Part shown: in pieces, positions 13,881-24,310 of the stretch
Numbering within the stretch: the first letter of the stretch is position 1
How the letters are laid out: each line of letters starts with the position of its first letter
NCBI GenBank assembly: GCA_021234155.1
Contig: JAJEKV010000380.1
Span: 1-64,000, forward strand
DNA: 64,000 nt
Direction of reading: 5' to 3'
Source of the DNA: Isoetes taiwanensis
Taxonomy: Eukaryota; Streptophyta; Lycopodiopsida; Isoetales; Isoetaceae
Notes under the pieces: generated by a model
Databases searched by the model: none
Seen by the model: only the letters and a program-made list of their open reading frames with translations
What the model was told of the DNA's origin: nothing
Program-made: the position numbers and the translations under genes

Positions 13881-15180
13881 CTACGCAAAAGAAGAAATTG
13901 GGTCTGGCCCGGTGAGTGTTGCTGCTTCCTCCAAACCCACAATGCGCAGTTCGGGGCTAATGGGTGTTGGCTGGTGGGCTCCGCCGGGACTTCGCGATTG
14001 GGCAAACAATCCTGGGATGATAGCCGTGTGGGCATAGGTGTGGTATCATCGGCGCAGGATGTAGCATCCACATGCTTTCGAAGGTGCGGGGTGGAACATT
14101 GCCGTCTTCGCGGTGAATGGCTCTACCCGTGTGGCGACATCTCTAGGCTGGACCCGGCTTCCCAAGAACAACTTGGAGGAATGTTTACGTGTGAGTGTAT
14201 TTGTCGATTGGATGATGCGGATCCCAACCAACAAATGGAAGGCAAACAATGGATCAGAGCATCAATCCGGTCAAGTCTGCTGACCAAAGATACATCACGG
14301 AGGCGGATTAGTGTGTCGGTGGTATTGGTGTGTCAGATGCCGCCGGTATAGGGCCGAGGCCCAAATGATGGGGATGCCTGAAGATATGGGCATGTCAGCG
14401 GTCATAGGGTCTATTCAAAGGCGGCTCCGCTGACCCCCTAGCGAGATTCTTTTTCTTTCGGGTCTCCCCGGCTATAAACTTGATTCCACAGCGAACCATT
14501 GAGAGCAACAAGAGGATGGGTGAGCGAAGCGCTTATGAGAACGAAGGGGCTCCAAGCTTCAAGGAATCCCGAAATTGTAGGATACGACCACAAAATAGAA
14601 GGACCTCAGTGGGCGGATACAAAGAAAGTAGAGCCAATAAAATTTGGGCGGATTCAAGGGCTTTAAGGAATCGAAATTGTAGGCTCTGACCCCAAAAGCG
14701 AGAAGGACCTTAGCCCTACAAGACATTAGAAAATAATCTCGTAGATATAAACCATGTATACAATAGCATAACCAAATTTATAAGGACAAAAAGCGTAAAA
14801 TAACTCGTGGCGGACAAGTTGCCAAGACAAAACTGCCCAGCAGAGACATACCTCATGGCATCTTCAAAGTCCTATAAGCTCTAGGGTATAACATATAACC
14901 TAGATATACACTTGTTGGCCGCAAAGCTATCTTGCTAGAATAACGCTAAGTTCAATTATGATAATTCACTTACATCTAACGTTATATCACAACCATAATG
15001 ATGACAAGAACTTCTTTTATCACAAGACGACCTGTTCTCTAATCATACGAAAATTGATATCCTTACATAATCTGCCATGTTGAGCAAACCTTGAGGTGTT
15101 GAGTAATATGGGGCATCGACTGAAGTGTATGGGCACGAGTTTCACATGCAAAACTAATGCTTTCACATAGTAGCTATAAC
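13881..15180. other. Unassigned, contains a short tandem duplication
   Basis: GC-richer until about 14.4 kb, possibly still LINE body, with a 159-codon plus-strand frame (13,872-14,351) of no recognised family. At about 14,548-14,605 and 14,655-14,712 the motif set AAGGAATC..GAAATTGTAGG followed by GAAGGACCT is duplicated (spacing about 110 bp). Bases 14.7-15.2 kb hold nothing identifiable. Confidence 0.35.
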
Positions 15181-15655
15181 ATAGAAGCTATAAAGCCCAA
15201 AGAGATTTACGAGCAAGAAAAGAAAATTCAAAGATCGGGGGCATTAGACCCGACAAAAGCAAAATACGCCTAACAGGAAGTATAGCAAGACAAACCCTAC
15301 AAAATTCACAAATAAAATGAAAGCGAGGTAAACCCAAAGAGGGGGCAAGGATAAGCCCGGCGCTGGTAATGCCCCTAAGATAGGAAAAAGACAAAACAGG
15401 CCGGGGAAGCGGTGGCCAGATCGGCCAAAAGATGCATGACGGTTGAGGCGGATGGAGGTGAGGATGCCGCAATCGCCAAACGACCCATCAAGAGAGAAAG
15501 AAAGCGAAAAAAAACTCGACCATAATTAGTACTGGACGAGGCCGAGAAGTTCTGCTGAGACACAGGATTGATCTAAAAGGGGAGATTCTAACGGCGGCTG
15601 CAAAAGGCATAGATATGTGGTAGGATAGTGAGGAAGCTCCTGAGAACCAAACTAT
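15181..15655. other. Purine-rich repeat sequence related to the 9-11 kb block
   Basis: The motif GATCGGGGGCAT at about 15,234 also occurs near 10,098 in the tandem-duplicated block, and the surrounding A/G-rich texture is the same. Minus-strand frames here are low-complexity by-products of base composition. No protein domain seen. Confidence 0.35.
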
Positions 15656-15858
15656 CAAGTAAATAAGGCCCATAATCCGCAAAGTAGGGAAGCAAAGCGG
15701 AGGATCCGTACTAAGGCGTAAAACAGAGAAACAAGATAGGGATCAGGTAATCCTGATCCATCAAATAAATAGGCCGAGAATCCGCAAAGCAGGGAAGCAA
15801 AGTGAACTGATAGGATCGAGACTAAATGCAGAAAACAGAGAAACAAGATGGGTATTTG
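15656..15858 (+). repeat. Two-copy tandem repeat, period about 104 bp
   Basis: The unit contains ATAATCCGCAAAG or GAATCCGCAAAG, then GGGAAGCAAAG, GGATC, and AAAACAGAGAAACAAGAT. It occurs at about 15,656-15,742 and again at about 15,759-15,855 with moderate divergence. Part of the purine-rich repeat block; no coding function. Confidence 0.65.
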
Positions 15859-16289
15859 AGAAAATATATATGGAAACTCGAATGCAAGTCCTCAGGAATC
15901 AACAAAAAATGAAATGAAAAACACCGAAAAGAGAGAAGCAAACAATCAAACCGGCGGGAAGACATCGAGAGATATGGCAAGGAGGGACCCAAAAGAAAAA
16001 CCTAAGAACTGGGAAGATAACGATCCCCAAGAAAACCACTTGAACCGGATGGGGCCAGAAGAATGGAAGCAAACGATCAAAATGGAAGAACTGATGCAAT
16101 CAAACCCTACTTTGTCACCATAACCAAAACACGAAAAAGAAAACACCAATTCCAGAACAAAGAACAAAATCTAACTTTGGGAAAAGCCAAAGAACCCGAG
16201 CAAGACAGCAATGACAAGCAATCGCGTTAAAAAGGTAACTTAGGTAGGGGAGAATAGTCTTGTGGTCGCGTGAGATGGGGATGAAATTC

Positions 16290-16436
16290 GCGGGAGGCAA
16301 AAGAGAAAAAGAATGAAAAAGGAGCTCAAGAGAAGGCCATGATTTGGAAAGAAAGAATGAAGCCGTATAATGGAGAGGCGAGGAAGGGTCCCCATCCAAG
16401 GAATGTCGGTTCTATTGTTATCACAATAGAACAGTG
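16290..16436 (+). repeat. Dispersed repeat with terminal hairpin, copy B
   Basis: Second copy of the repeat at 8,975-9,130, same orientation: GAGGCAAAAGAG, GGAGCTCAAGAG, GGAAAGAAAGAATGAAGC, TATAATGGAGAGG, CATCCAAGGAATGT, then the hairpin GTTCTATTG / CAATAGAAC. It ends immediately left of the gypsy gag-protease remnant. Candidate right terminal repeat of an element spanning 8.97-16.44 kb, not proven. Confidence 0.55.
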
Positions 16437-16559
16437 GCATTATATATACATATATTCCAAAACTTGAGTATTATTCACTCTAAAAGCAGTTTTGGCCTCA
16501 ATGGCCAATAACAATTTCGGATCCCACGTAAAGGTGATCCTTGTATACTAACAGACTTA

Positions 16560-17042
16560 GTATCTTCTAACTCAAAATTAACACATTGAATGCCCAATCA
16601 ATGGCGGACGTGCAATTTGGAGCCACTTTATACCCAAAATAACATCATAATGTTTTAAATTGATCAAATCAACATCAATTCTAAAACTGTACTACTCTAG
16701 GTGAACTTTTATCTTGAAGTATCAAGTCCACGCCTGCGCTTGTTGATCTCCCCACTGAATCACGAGGCCAGCGTCTCACCTTACCGTCGACTCGGGCCTA
16801 GCTCCCTTGCTAGAGTGCTGAGACAAAGAAATGTAATAAGTCTTTGGCCGAGAATCAATAAGAACAACCACATCCTTTTCCTTGATTTTACCTAGAACTC
16901 GAATAACTTTACCAAAGAAAACCTTAGAAGAAAGCTCTTCTCTTGCGATAGCAGACATCGTCTTCACGACTTCACCATCCGGTGGTGTTTTGCCGTTGTA
17001 GCTGATTTCTTGAAACCTGCGGCTTAGGACATTCTCTCGCAT
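16560..17042 (-). pseudogene. Gypsy protease (retropepsin) remnant
   Basis: The minus strand reads VVVLIDSRPKTYYISLS, which corresponds to the retropepsin active-site block usually written VLIDSGSTHNFIS. The catalytic Asp is present, but the expected Gly of D-S/T-G is Arg, so the enzyme would be inactive. Farther down (about 16,690-16,600) the reading LKHYDVILGIKWL matches the conserved 'YDVILGMDWL' block that follows in gypsy proteases, in another frame. Homology is good; the ORF is broken. Confidence 0.7.
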
Positions 17043-17169
17043 AATGACCCATGCCCTGGCAATTATAACAATGTATAGCTGTCTTTTTCTGACTAGAAGC
17101 TTTAGACTGCCCCGCAGCCTTTTTCTTTGAGTGATTCTGCTTCCTCTTCTTAGCAGATGAACACTCCAT
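16972..17169 (-). pseudogene. Gypsy Gag nucleocapsid with CCHC knuckle
   Basis: A basic Lys/Gln-rich stretch is followed by CYNCQGMGHYARECP, a complete CX2CX4HX4C zinc knuckle used to bind retroelement RNA. The context, basic linker then knuckle then Pro-rich tail, is typical of plant Ty3/gypsy Gag C-termini. It overlaps the protease frame on the same strand, implying one frame change between them. Its 64-codon frame is bounded by stops. Confidence 0.8.
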
Positions 17170-17562
17170 CCACAGAATTTTCAGTTTGTTTCAACTTCCA
17201 ATTGGTCTTCTGAGGTTCCTCACGACCAACCAATTTCCTTGCAAGCTCAACTGCTTCCTCAAAGCCTTTGGGTTCTGCTTGCAAAAGGTGTGTCTTAATA
17301 CTGGTTTCCTTTAGACCGTTCACAAAGTGGTCTACCCTTATCTGAGGGGCATGAGGTCGGGAAGTCTCGCCAAAGCAGCCCGCGGAGACTTACTACGCGT
17401 ACTCATGCAAAGTCCGGTCGCACCAACTCTCCGAATGATATTAATGCATGACGACTATCAAAATGAGGTGCATACTCATCTTTGAATCGTTTACAGAAGT
17501 TAATCTAAGACCCAAAGTCTTTCTGCTGTCAGTGAATAGCCCACCATAAAGCAGCAATACTT

Positions 17563-17929
17563 TTAACTTAAGAGAAGCTTTGATGTATCGTCGTTCTTAA
17601 TAGCCACATAATATAACTTCATGCGACCCAACCAGAGCATAGCATCCTTTGGCGTACCCGTTCCGTCAAACTCTGGCATCTTCATCTTTTCTAGAGCCTT
17701 GATCTCCTCCTCAGAGAGTCCATTCAGGGTCTCTTCGAAAGACTCACCCACAATCGGGTTTGCTGTGTGCGACCAACCCCAAGTGGTGCACTTGCAGCCG
17801 CCCGTCCCCTTGCGGTACCACGTACCATTTGGGTTGTAGACATTCCTTAAGGCATTGCTCCCCAGCAGGGCTCTCAAGAATCCATCGGTTCATTTGTCGT
17901 TGCATATTGTCCAGGGTTCTAGCAATCAA
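17563..17929 (-). pseudogene. Gypsy Gag, capsid-like N-terminal region
   Basis: Gag packages retrotransposon RNA into virus-like particles. The minus strand reads MPEFDGTGTPKDAMLWLGRM, matching the plant gypsy Gag start (F.G...P..A..WL..(M/L)...), preceded by an acidic helix (SEEEIKALEKMK). An overlapping frame (17,929 to 17,744) adds TLDNMQRQMNRWI, a typical upstream coiled stretch, so a frameshift lies near 17,800. The remaining capsid region down to 17,170 is only partly open. Not expected to give a full Gag. Confidence 0.65.
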
Positions 17930-17960
17930 AGATTGCTCTTCACAGGAACCCCTACGGTAT

Positions 17961-19620
17961 AGAAATGCTTGTTGTCATTTGTTATGTCGTAGTTGCGGTA
18001 TTGGTGATGTTGGAGTATTGCTCTCGAGCCTACTCCACTAACAACACTTGCCCCACTAGCTGCCAAGCCTACCCGTGGAACTGGATTAAAACTTTTGGAG
18101 AACATATCTTAAGGATTAGCATAGAATCAGACTTCATGCATGGCGAATCCAGCAACCTCCTTGTTCTCCTTCTCTGTTGATTTTGTTGATCGGGCCACTG
18201 GTCCATTTGGGCTCCCCAATCCGCATGCATCAGTGCATGCGGAAACCAAGCAGGCCCCTTTGCTGGGGCAGATAGTTTTTGGTTCGTTGTTTTTAGGCCA
18301 AGGCTTTTCATTTAGCCTTCAATGGGCCTTCTGATACTTTTACTTGGATTTGCTTTTTGTGTATCCCTCTGTCACAGAGCTTTTCTTTTGTTTGTGAGTG
18401 ACTTTCCTTGCTCTATCGAATTATGACGGTCCCCTACACGAACTATACTGAGGAGCTCTTCACCCCTACTGGTTCCCCTTGCAAAAAGAAGGTGTATATG
18501 ACTTCTTTTCTCTTGTATACGCCCACAGAAGCTCCCTACATCCCAGCAGCAAATGCTTTTTAGGTGGAGTCTAGGCACATGGATTGGGGAGTGGAATTGG
18601 TTAGATCTCTTTTGATGATGACTTCTTTATCTCATGATACCAAGGGCACGTGGGAAGATTTTTGAGCTAGAGATGTGCAACATGCTCGTCCAGGAAGAAG
18701 ATATGGTATTAAGGGGTGCCTTTATCCTTTTGTCATCTTCTGCCCCAAGGCCCAGGGGGAGTTCCTACCAATTTACCCCGCGTATGCTTTAAATATTGTA
18801 TTGGTAGAACTAACTCCTATAATGGGGCATCGATTCAAGGCCGATGTGCTAAGTGTGTGATGGATTCCTTTGATCCAGAGGATTTATAATAAATTGTGCG
18901 AGTTGTTTTTCCTAGAAATGTGACATCTTTTGTTTTCTTTTTTGTTGTCTCATATGGATTTGTCAAGTTATTGAAATTCTAATTTGCTAACCATCACTAT
19001 GAGATAATGGTTAATAAGATAACTAGTTTTCACGGTAGTATTAATTTGATCACATTCATTTGCATTTTGGGGGAGGGGGTTTTATTCTTTTCACCTATAG
19101 ATCTTGTCCTCTTAGCATTAAGTTTTTAGATCCCATGGTCCTTGTAATTGTTCCTAGTGGAGTCTTTTCTCTCTTTTCCTTTTTTTTTTTAAATGCCACA
19201 GGAGCACGAGCCTGGAGCACAATGAGCCTACTCTAGAATAGGAGACTAACAATAATAATCAATTCGAAGATACTGAATCCAGATGCGTTCCATCATTTTT
19301 TATTCAAGGGAGGAACGCTCATAGGCTGTCAGGATACTATAATAACATCATGTTCACCTCATGGTATACATCGAATTTCATTCTTGCCATTTTTTCATTA
19401 CAAGCGTACATGGTTTATAAGTTTGCAATTCAGGTGCTTTTCACCCTTAGCTTTTGCACATTCCTAAACGTCATACTTCTTTTTAATGAGTTTTTTGTTT
19501 TTAAAAGTTTGTTGGTTTCTCGGGGATAATTGTCTTGTTAAGTTTTTTCTTTTTAGCCATTTTGTTTCTTCACCCTTCACATTGCATATCCTAGACGTCA
19601 TACTTATTTTAAAAAAAAAA
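17961..19620. other. Unassigned, no recognisable gene
   Basis: The right side of the gypsy remnant may continue to about 18.1 kb. The rest holds short frames such as 18,140-18,334 and 18,675-18,860 (+) with no family I recognise, and an A-run near 19,608-19,622. No LTR pair or splice-bounded exon seen. Confidence 0.35.
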
Positions 19621-19625
19621 AAAGT

Positions 19626-19760
19626 TGTTTTTGGGTTGCCCCTAAGGGGGCAAACCCTAGTTCATGTCGGTCTGTGGCATATTCCAGGCATATGGCCAAA
19701 ATATGACAATAACCCCTCCAAACCAATATCTATCAGTCGCCCTTATTGCTGGGCAGCCGA
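19626..19760 (+). repeat. Hairpin-headed interspersed repeat, copy 1
   Basis: Begins TTTTTGGGTTGCCCCTAAGG followed by GGGCAAACCCT, a near-perfect inverted repeat (GGGTT-GCCCC / GGGGGC-AAACCC). Then come GGCATATTCCAGGCATAT and CCTCCAAACC. The same head occurs at 22,395 (+) and, inverted, at 35,585-35,692. The three copies share head and spacing of the CATAT/CCAGG motifs but diverge downstream. Nature unknown: a short non-autonomous element or the conserved end of a longer one. Confidence 0.6.
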
Positions 19761-19922
19761 GCTCTGGAAACCGTCTAACTGGTGCGATGAGTTGCAGGCC
19801 ATTAACCCTAATCATCGGTTCTACAGGTTCCTTGCGTAGCTTTTAAGCTCTCCTAGTGCTTCATTTATAAACATCTTATTTCCTTCGCATCACTTGACTT
19901 ATGACTTAAACATCTTATGTCT

Positions 19923-20069
19923 AAACTGAAGTCTCATACTTGCCCATTTCTACAAGAGTGGCCAGAAGAGGAGTACCCTTTGTATGTAGATGGCCCAGGC
20001 TATATTATATCAGCAGATGTTGCACGCTTTTGGAAGAACCAAAACAACACTCTTTCGGTAATTTCAATC
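19923..20069 (+). pseudogene. GT31 beta-1,3-galactosyltransferase exon fragment
   Basis: The reading contains [20 protein letters not shown] followed by ADVARF. This matches the block EWPE..YP.YA.GPGYI(I/V)S.DIA.F of plant GT31 galactosyltransferases, such as the Golgi hydroxyproline-O-galactosyltransferase group that starts arabinogalactan-protein glycans. Only about 40 codons are recognisable (from about 19,941), ending in VISI and a stop. The next expected block (F.(K/L)(M/L)EDV) is not visible. No galectin domain or membrane anchor was found nearby, so this is an isolated decayed exon. Alternative: a gene fragment carried in by a transposon. Confidence 0.55.
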
Positions 20070-22394
20070 TGAGATAGCAAGTCCTTCAAGCATTTGTCCA
20101 AAGTGATTAAATGGTTGCTGAAGGTCCGCTGCTATTAAGGGAACCAAGGAATCAGGTTTTGCTAAAATGCAGGAACCAACTATGGCCTCCTCTGTAATTG
20201 ATCAGTGAGACTATGTAATAACTTTATGAAATTACTTGCATTGTTATGTCTATCCCATTCAGTACATTGCACTATATTATATACTACCTAGTCAGCTTCA
20301 GTCACCTTCACTACTATTATAAGAATATACTCTTTTAAAATTTCTGGTCAGCATCAATGATTCCTTTGGATATTTTCTAGCAAAGTTGGCTGGTGATATC
20401 CTGTCCTCTAAGTTAAAGTACCTACCATTCAACATTATCAGCTGTTATGTCCTTGTGTCCTCCCATTAGTAGATAAAGTAACTTGAATGTTTATTTGTAT
20501 GATTATAATTTGTGGATAGATTGTCATGCAAATGGGCTGAAAAATTTGTACTCTTAGCCTTAACATTGTACAACCTTTCTAAGGTTGCACTCTGTAAAAT
20601 GAGGCATCCACAATGGCAGCATGAAGAATTAAATGATGGCGATGGTGGTGATGGAGAGGATTTTTCGAGGGACTTACAGAACAACAAACCAGGTTAAGGA
20701 GGGCTTAAAGCGTGGGGAACCAAAGAAGAAAATGAGAACAAGCATGGGTGAGGTGAAAGATATGTAATGTCCGGACTGTGAATAGGTTACTAATGTCACA
20801 GAAGGAGGCGAAGTTTGTTTGTCATTGTTATTGACAGTTACAATGAGCATGTACATCCTGAGAAAGGAATGTCAAATGTTATACAAGAAGTTTTCAAAGC
20901 TCGTCTTCCACTAAATTTGTATTAGCAACAACTTTGTCGCTCAGAGAAACCATAAATATGTTGACTTGAAGGTATAGCAATGAAAGATTTTGATTCTCTT
21001 ATCTATGTAGCAGTGGAAGACATCTGTACTACCCTAGTGCATCTATAAATGCAGAAGAAATATTCAATGGTCCAGACATGCCAATATCTTCTGATGCTGA
21101 CTATGATATACATATAGATTATCAATGGGGTGGAGAAGGATAAAATAAAGTATTGGCCCTGCTAAATGTCTCTTGCTGCAAGGTCAAGCTAGAGTGAATT
21201 ATCATCGAAGAAGAAGGTCGATGCAATTCATATTGTCTTGTTTATCAAATGAAGAGCACTTCAAATGTAAGTACATAATGATTTGAGCCTAATATTCATT
21301 GTGTTGTTCAAGTTGTGGCATTGGTGGCATCTTGCAGGCACTGAAGGTAGACGAACTTCAATAATGTTTGAGAATGTCGGGGTTAAGGTGCCATGTAATA
21401 TATTGCCAAAGTGTTATTAAATTGCATGTTCGTTGATGCATGCTTCCAGATCCCAGGTTTAAGGTGGGAAAAGGATTATACAAGCTGTCTTATTTTGTTG
21501 ATTCTTAAGATGTTGCTGATAACATGTTTGTTCTACATGCAATAACTAGGTATATGTTTGTCAGTTGGGGGATTGATGTTGCAAACATGTTTATCATTAT
21601 TGGAAAAACAGGAGATACTGATTCGACTAGTGGCAACTATACCAGGGAGGACATAGCACCAGCAGAAAGCCCAAACATTATTTCCACAGGGGATGGATAG
21701 AATTCTAAATACATTATTAATGCATTATTAAAGCTAGGATAGGAGTTGTATGTTCACAATGCATACGACTCACTACTCGAAGGAGATATATCTGTTTAGT
21801 TGGAAGATGATGTATATATTTGCGGCGCTTCTGTAAACGGGGCAAACATAGAAGGGAGGGCGAGTGAACAAGTTCATCAATTTAATTTTATGCTGTAACT
21901 TCTGTGACAAATGACTGGCATATTAAATTGCTTCTTTGTTAGTGATTTCTGTGTTGGGCTATTGTTTGAAATTTCAAGTTTAAAAAATTACATCCAAAGG
22001 CCTACAAGAAAGAAGGGAGTAGCATTTGGCCTCTAGGACTGTTAACATATAATTTAGGGCATTCTTATTTAAAGCTAAATAGTAATTCACAACTTAACCA
22101 AAACATGTCGTAAATGATGTTTAAAAACTGCGCTCTATTTTAGTTTCTATCAAAGTTTGTTTAGAAAATGTAATCCCATCTTAAACCTTGCTAGAAAAGT
22201 TTAGTATGAATCTTGGTGCATGATAATTCAAAGTGAAGGGCAGAGAAAAGTGTAGTAGATGTGGTGGCCCATTTTTTTATTGCATCCTAACCATCAATGT
22301 ATGTCTGTAAAGATGATCACATTTTTTTATCCTTGATCTGATTGCATCCTAACCATCAATGTCGGTAGTTCATACATAGCAAAAAGATCATCAC
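20070..22394. other. Unassigned, between GT31 fragment and starch synthase
   Basis: AT-rich DNA with occasional gene-like patches (for example acidic codons around 20,590-20,660 and 21,030-21,150) that I cannot assign. It is where 5' exons of the starch synthase gene could be expected, yet I do not see the family's N-terminal KVGGLGDV block in any frame. Confidence 0.35.
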
Positions 22395-22520
22395 ATTTTT
22401 GGGTTGCCTCTAGGGGGGCAAACCCTCGCTCAGGTGGATTTTTGGCATACTCCAAGGATATGCTGGTATATGCCTGGGATATTCCAAAAATCGCTCCAAA
22501 CCTGTTAGCACCCTTAAACT
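22395..22520 (+). repeat. Hairpin-headed interspersed repeat, copy 2
   Basis: Begins TTTTTGGGTTGCCTCTAGGG then GGGCAAACCCT, with GGCATACTCCAAGGATATGC and GATATTCC following and CTCCAAACC near the end. Same family and orientation as the copy at 19,626. It lies directly upstream of the first recognisable starch synthase exon and may have cut the gene off from its 5' part. Confidence 0.6.
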
Positions 22521-22595
22521 GCCGGTCACCCTCGTTAGTGTGTGAGGCCTGTAGCTTCTCTTCTTACCATGTAACCAGAATAGGATATGGTAGAT

Positions 22596-24310
22596 ACTCG
22601 ATGTGGATATTCGAATCGGTTCGATTTCTTTTCTAGAGCTGCCTTGGAGTTCCTGTTTGAAAGTGAAAAGCATACGGTAAGTCATAACTGGGCAATTATT
22701 CAGCTTGCATCTTTTGTTTCTATTAACCTAAACAACTCATAAATGGAGCTAGATATGAAATTGCATCATATAATTTGACGGACGGTAACAAATATTGGTG
22801 ATTAAACGGGATCTTATATCAATTGCATGGTTTCCTTTCTCAAAAGTAGTCGGTTTTTATGTTCGCTTCTGCAAGCTGTGTAAAGGCTAAAGCTTAGGCT
22901 TAGAATCTCTGTATTTGTCAATTTGTACACATACTAGGCTTGCTGTCAGAAAGAACAATGCCATTCTATTTTGCTCATGACATTATTTATATGGCAATTC
23001 TATGCCCATGTTACTGTCTTCATTCGACTTCTTTTAGTGGTAGCACCACATGCATGTAAGCTTGTGCTTGTTTATTCCATCTAAAATAATCTGCATGTTT
23101 CTTAATGCTTATAATGTTTAGACGGCACTTTTGCTCTAGGTATATTGTGCAGGACATAATTCACTGTCATGAATGGTCAAGTGCTCCAGTAGCATGGCTA
23201 TTTCAAAAAAGTTACTATAAGCTTGGTCTCTCTAATGCCCTGATTATCTTCACTATTCATAACCTTGAGTTTGGAGCTCCTTTCATTGGAAAAGCAATGG
23301 CAAATGCAGATATGGCTACCACAGTAAGTCTTATGATTGATGACCCGGATGCTTGTAGCAGTGTCACATCAGAGCTCACACATTAGCAGCGGCTGCTAAC
23401 AAAATACATGTTGGATCGTTTACAATACTTTGTCTACAATAGTCAACTAAAAGACTTCTTGGATCTGTTGTATGTATCTCATTTTTCATGGTTTCGCTTA
23501 CTTGGCATCATTATCTTTATATAAGGTCTCGTATACATGTGCATAAGAAATAACTGGCAACCCGATGTATCTCCTCACTTGCACAAGTTTCATGGAAATT
23601 ATAAATGGAATAGATTCGAAAATTTGGGATCCATTTGATGATCCATTCATCCCAGTAAGTACATGATCTGGTCTTTTGTACCAATTGAGCTACAACCAAT
23701 TTGATAATTTCAAAAAGAAAATTGTGCTTATAATAGTTGCATTACTCAACGGCCAAAGTTATTGAAGGTAAACGTGTAGCAAAACAAGAGTTATAATGGC
23801 CCTTGGGTCTTGGGCAGCAAGATAGGCCTTTGGTAGGTATTATTACTCCTTTAACAACACAGAAGGGAATTCACCTTATTAAGCATGCCATTTGGGGGAC
23901 AATCGACCATAGTGGCCAGGGAATTTTTGGCTTGCCTCAGTTGGAAAAAATGAAAGTTTGAGTTTTCATTGTATATGTGCCATGGCTGGGATGTGAGTGG
24001 TTCTCCTTGGATCTGCTCCCGATCCACGTATTCAAAATGAGTTTGTCAATCTTGCCAGTCAACTTTCGCATGGTGACAAAGCAAAGCCTTGGCTTATATA
24101 TGACGAGCCACTTTCTCATTTGGTGAGTGTGTTTCATCTGGTTGCTAATTCTTTCTTTCTGTTTCTTGTATTAGATCATGATATATTGTATCTTGGAAAT
24201 TATGCCAGATATACGCAACATCAGATTTCCTTCCAGCCCCGTCTATTTTTGAACTATGTGGGTTGACACGACTGACTGCAATGTGATATGGTGCGATAAT
24301 ATAGCATTCG
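22596..24310 (+). pseudogene. Soluble starch synthase III, C-terminal catalytic part
   Basis: Starch synthase (GT5) transfers glucose from ADP-glucose to alpha-glucan chains in plastids. Five ordered pieces match the SSIII catalytic domain: SNRFDFFSRAALEFLFES (to 22,676, then GTAAGT); DIIHCHEWSSAPVAWLF..TIHNLEFGAPFIGKA (23,153-23,324, AG and GTAAGT borders); FHG..INGIDSKIWDP (to 23,654, GTAAGT); LVGIIT..T.QKGIHLIKHAIW and VLLGSAPDPRIQN..YDEPLSHL (to about 24,121, GTGAGT); and the end block from 24,209 containing SIFELCGLTRLTAM. Damage: one extra base after FHG, a TAG or TGA in at least two places (including a stop after LTAM where Arg is expected), frame changes around 23,780-24,000, and no sequence for the last ~80 residues. 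The 5' catalytic half, carbohydrate-binding modules and transit peptide are absent. Splice sites are retained, so this derives from genomic DNA, not an mRNA copy. Confidence 0.85.

Larger units (their letters stand above)
16440..17960 (-). mobile_element. Ty3/gypsy gag-protease remnant
   Basis: Reading the minus strand from right to left gives a gag core, a CCHC zinc knuckle, then a retropepsin-like domain, which is the normal gag-pro order. The open frames are broken between domains by frameshifts and stops. The sequence stops at about 16,440 before any reverse transcriptase motif, where copy B of the hairpin repeat begins. No LTR or primer site was identified on the right. It is a separate element from the one at 27.7-62.5 kb. 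Confidence 0.7.

Noticed and set aside
13872-14351. 159-codon plus-strand ORF in a GC-rich stretch
   Set aside because: Minus-strand frames are open in the same place and no family is recognisable; the region is adjacent to a LINE tail and likely its body.
8975-16436. Calling the hairpin-ended repeat pair a Helitron or an LTR pair
   Set aside because: No CTRR end, 5' TC, TG..CA termini, primer site or target duplication could be shown, so it is reported only as a repeat.
7970-17960. Joining the RT scrap at 8 kb with the gag-protease at 16.4-18 kb as one gypsy element
   Set aside because: Same strand and correct order, but no shared LTR, and unrelated repeats lie between; the link cannot be supported.
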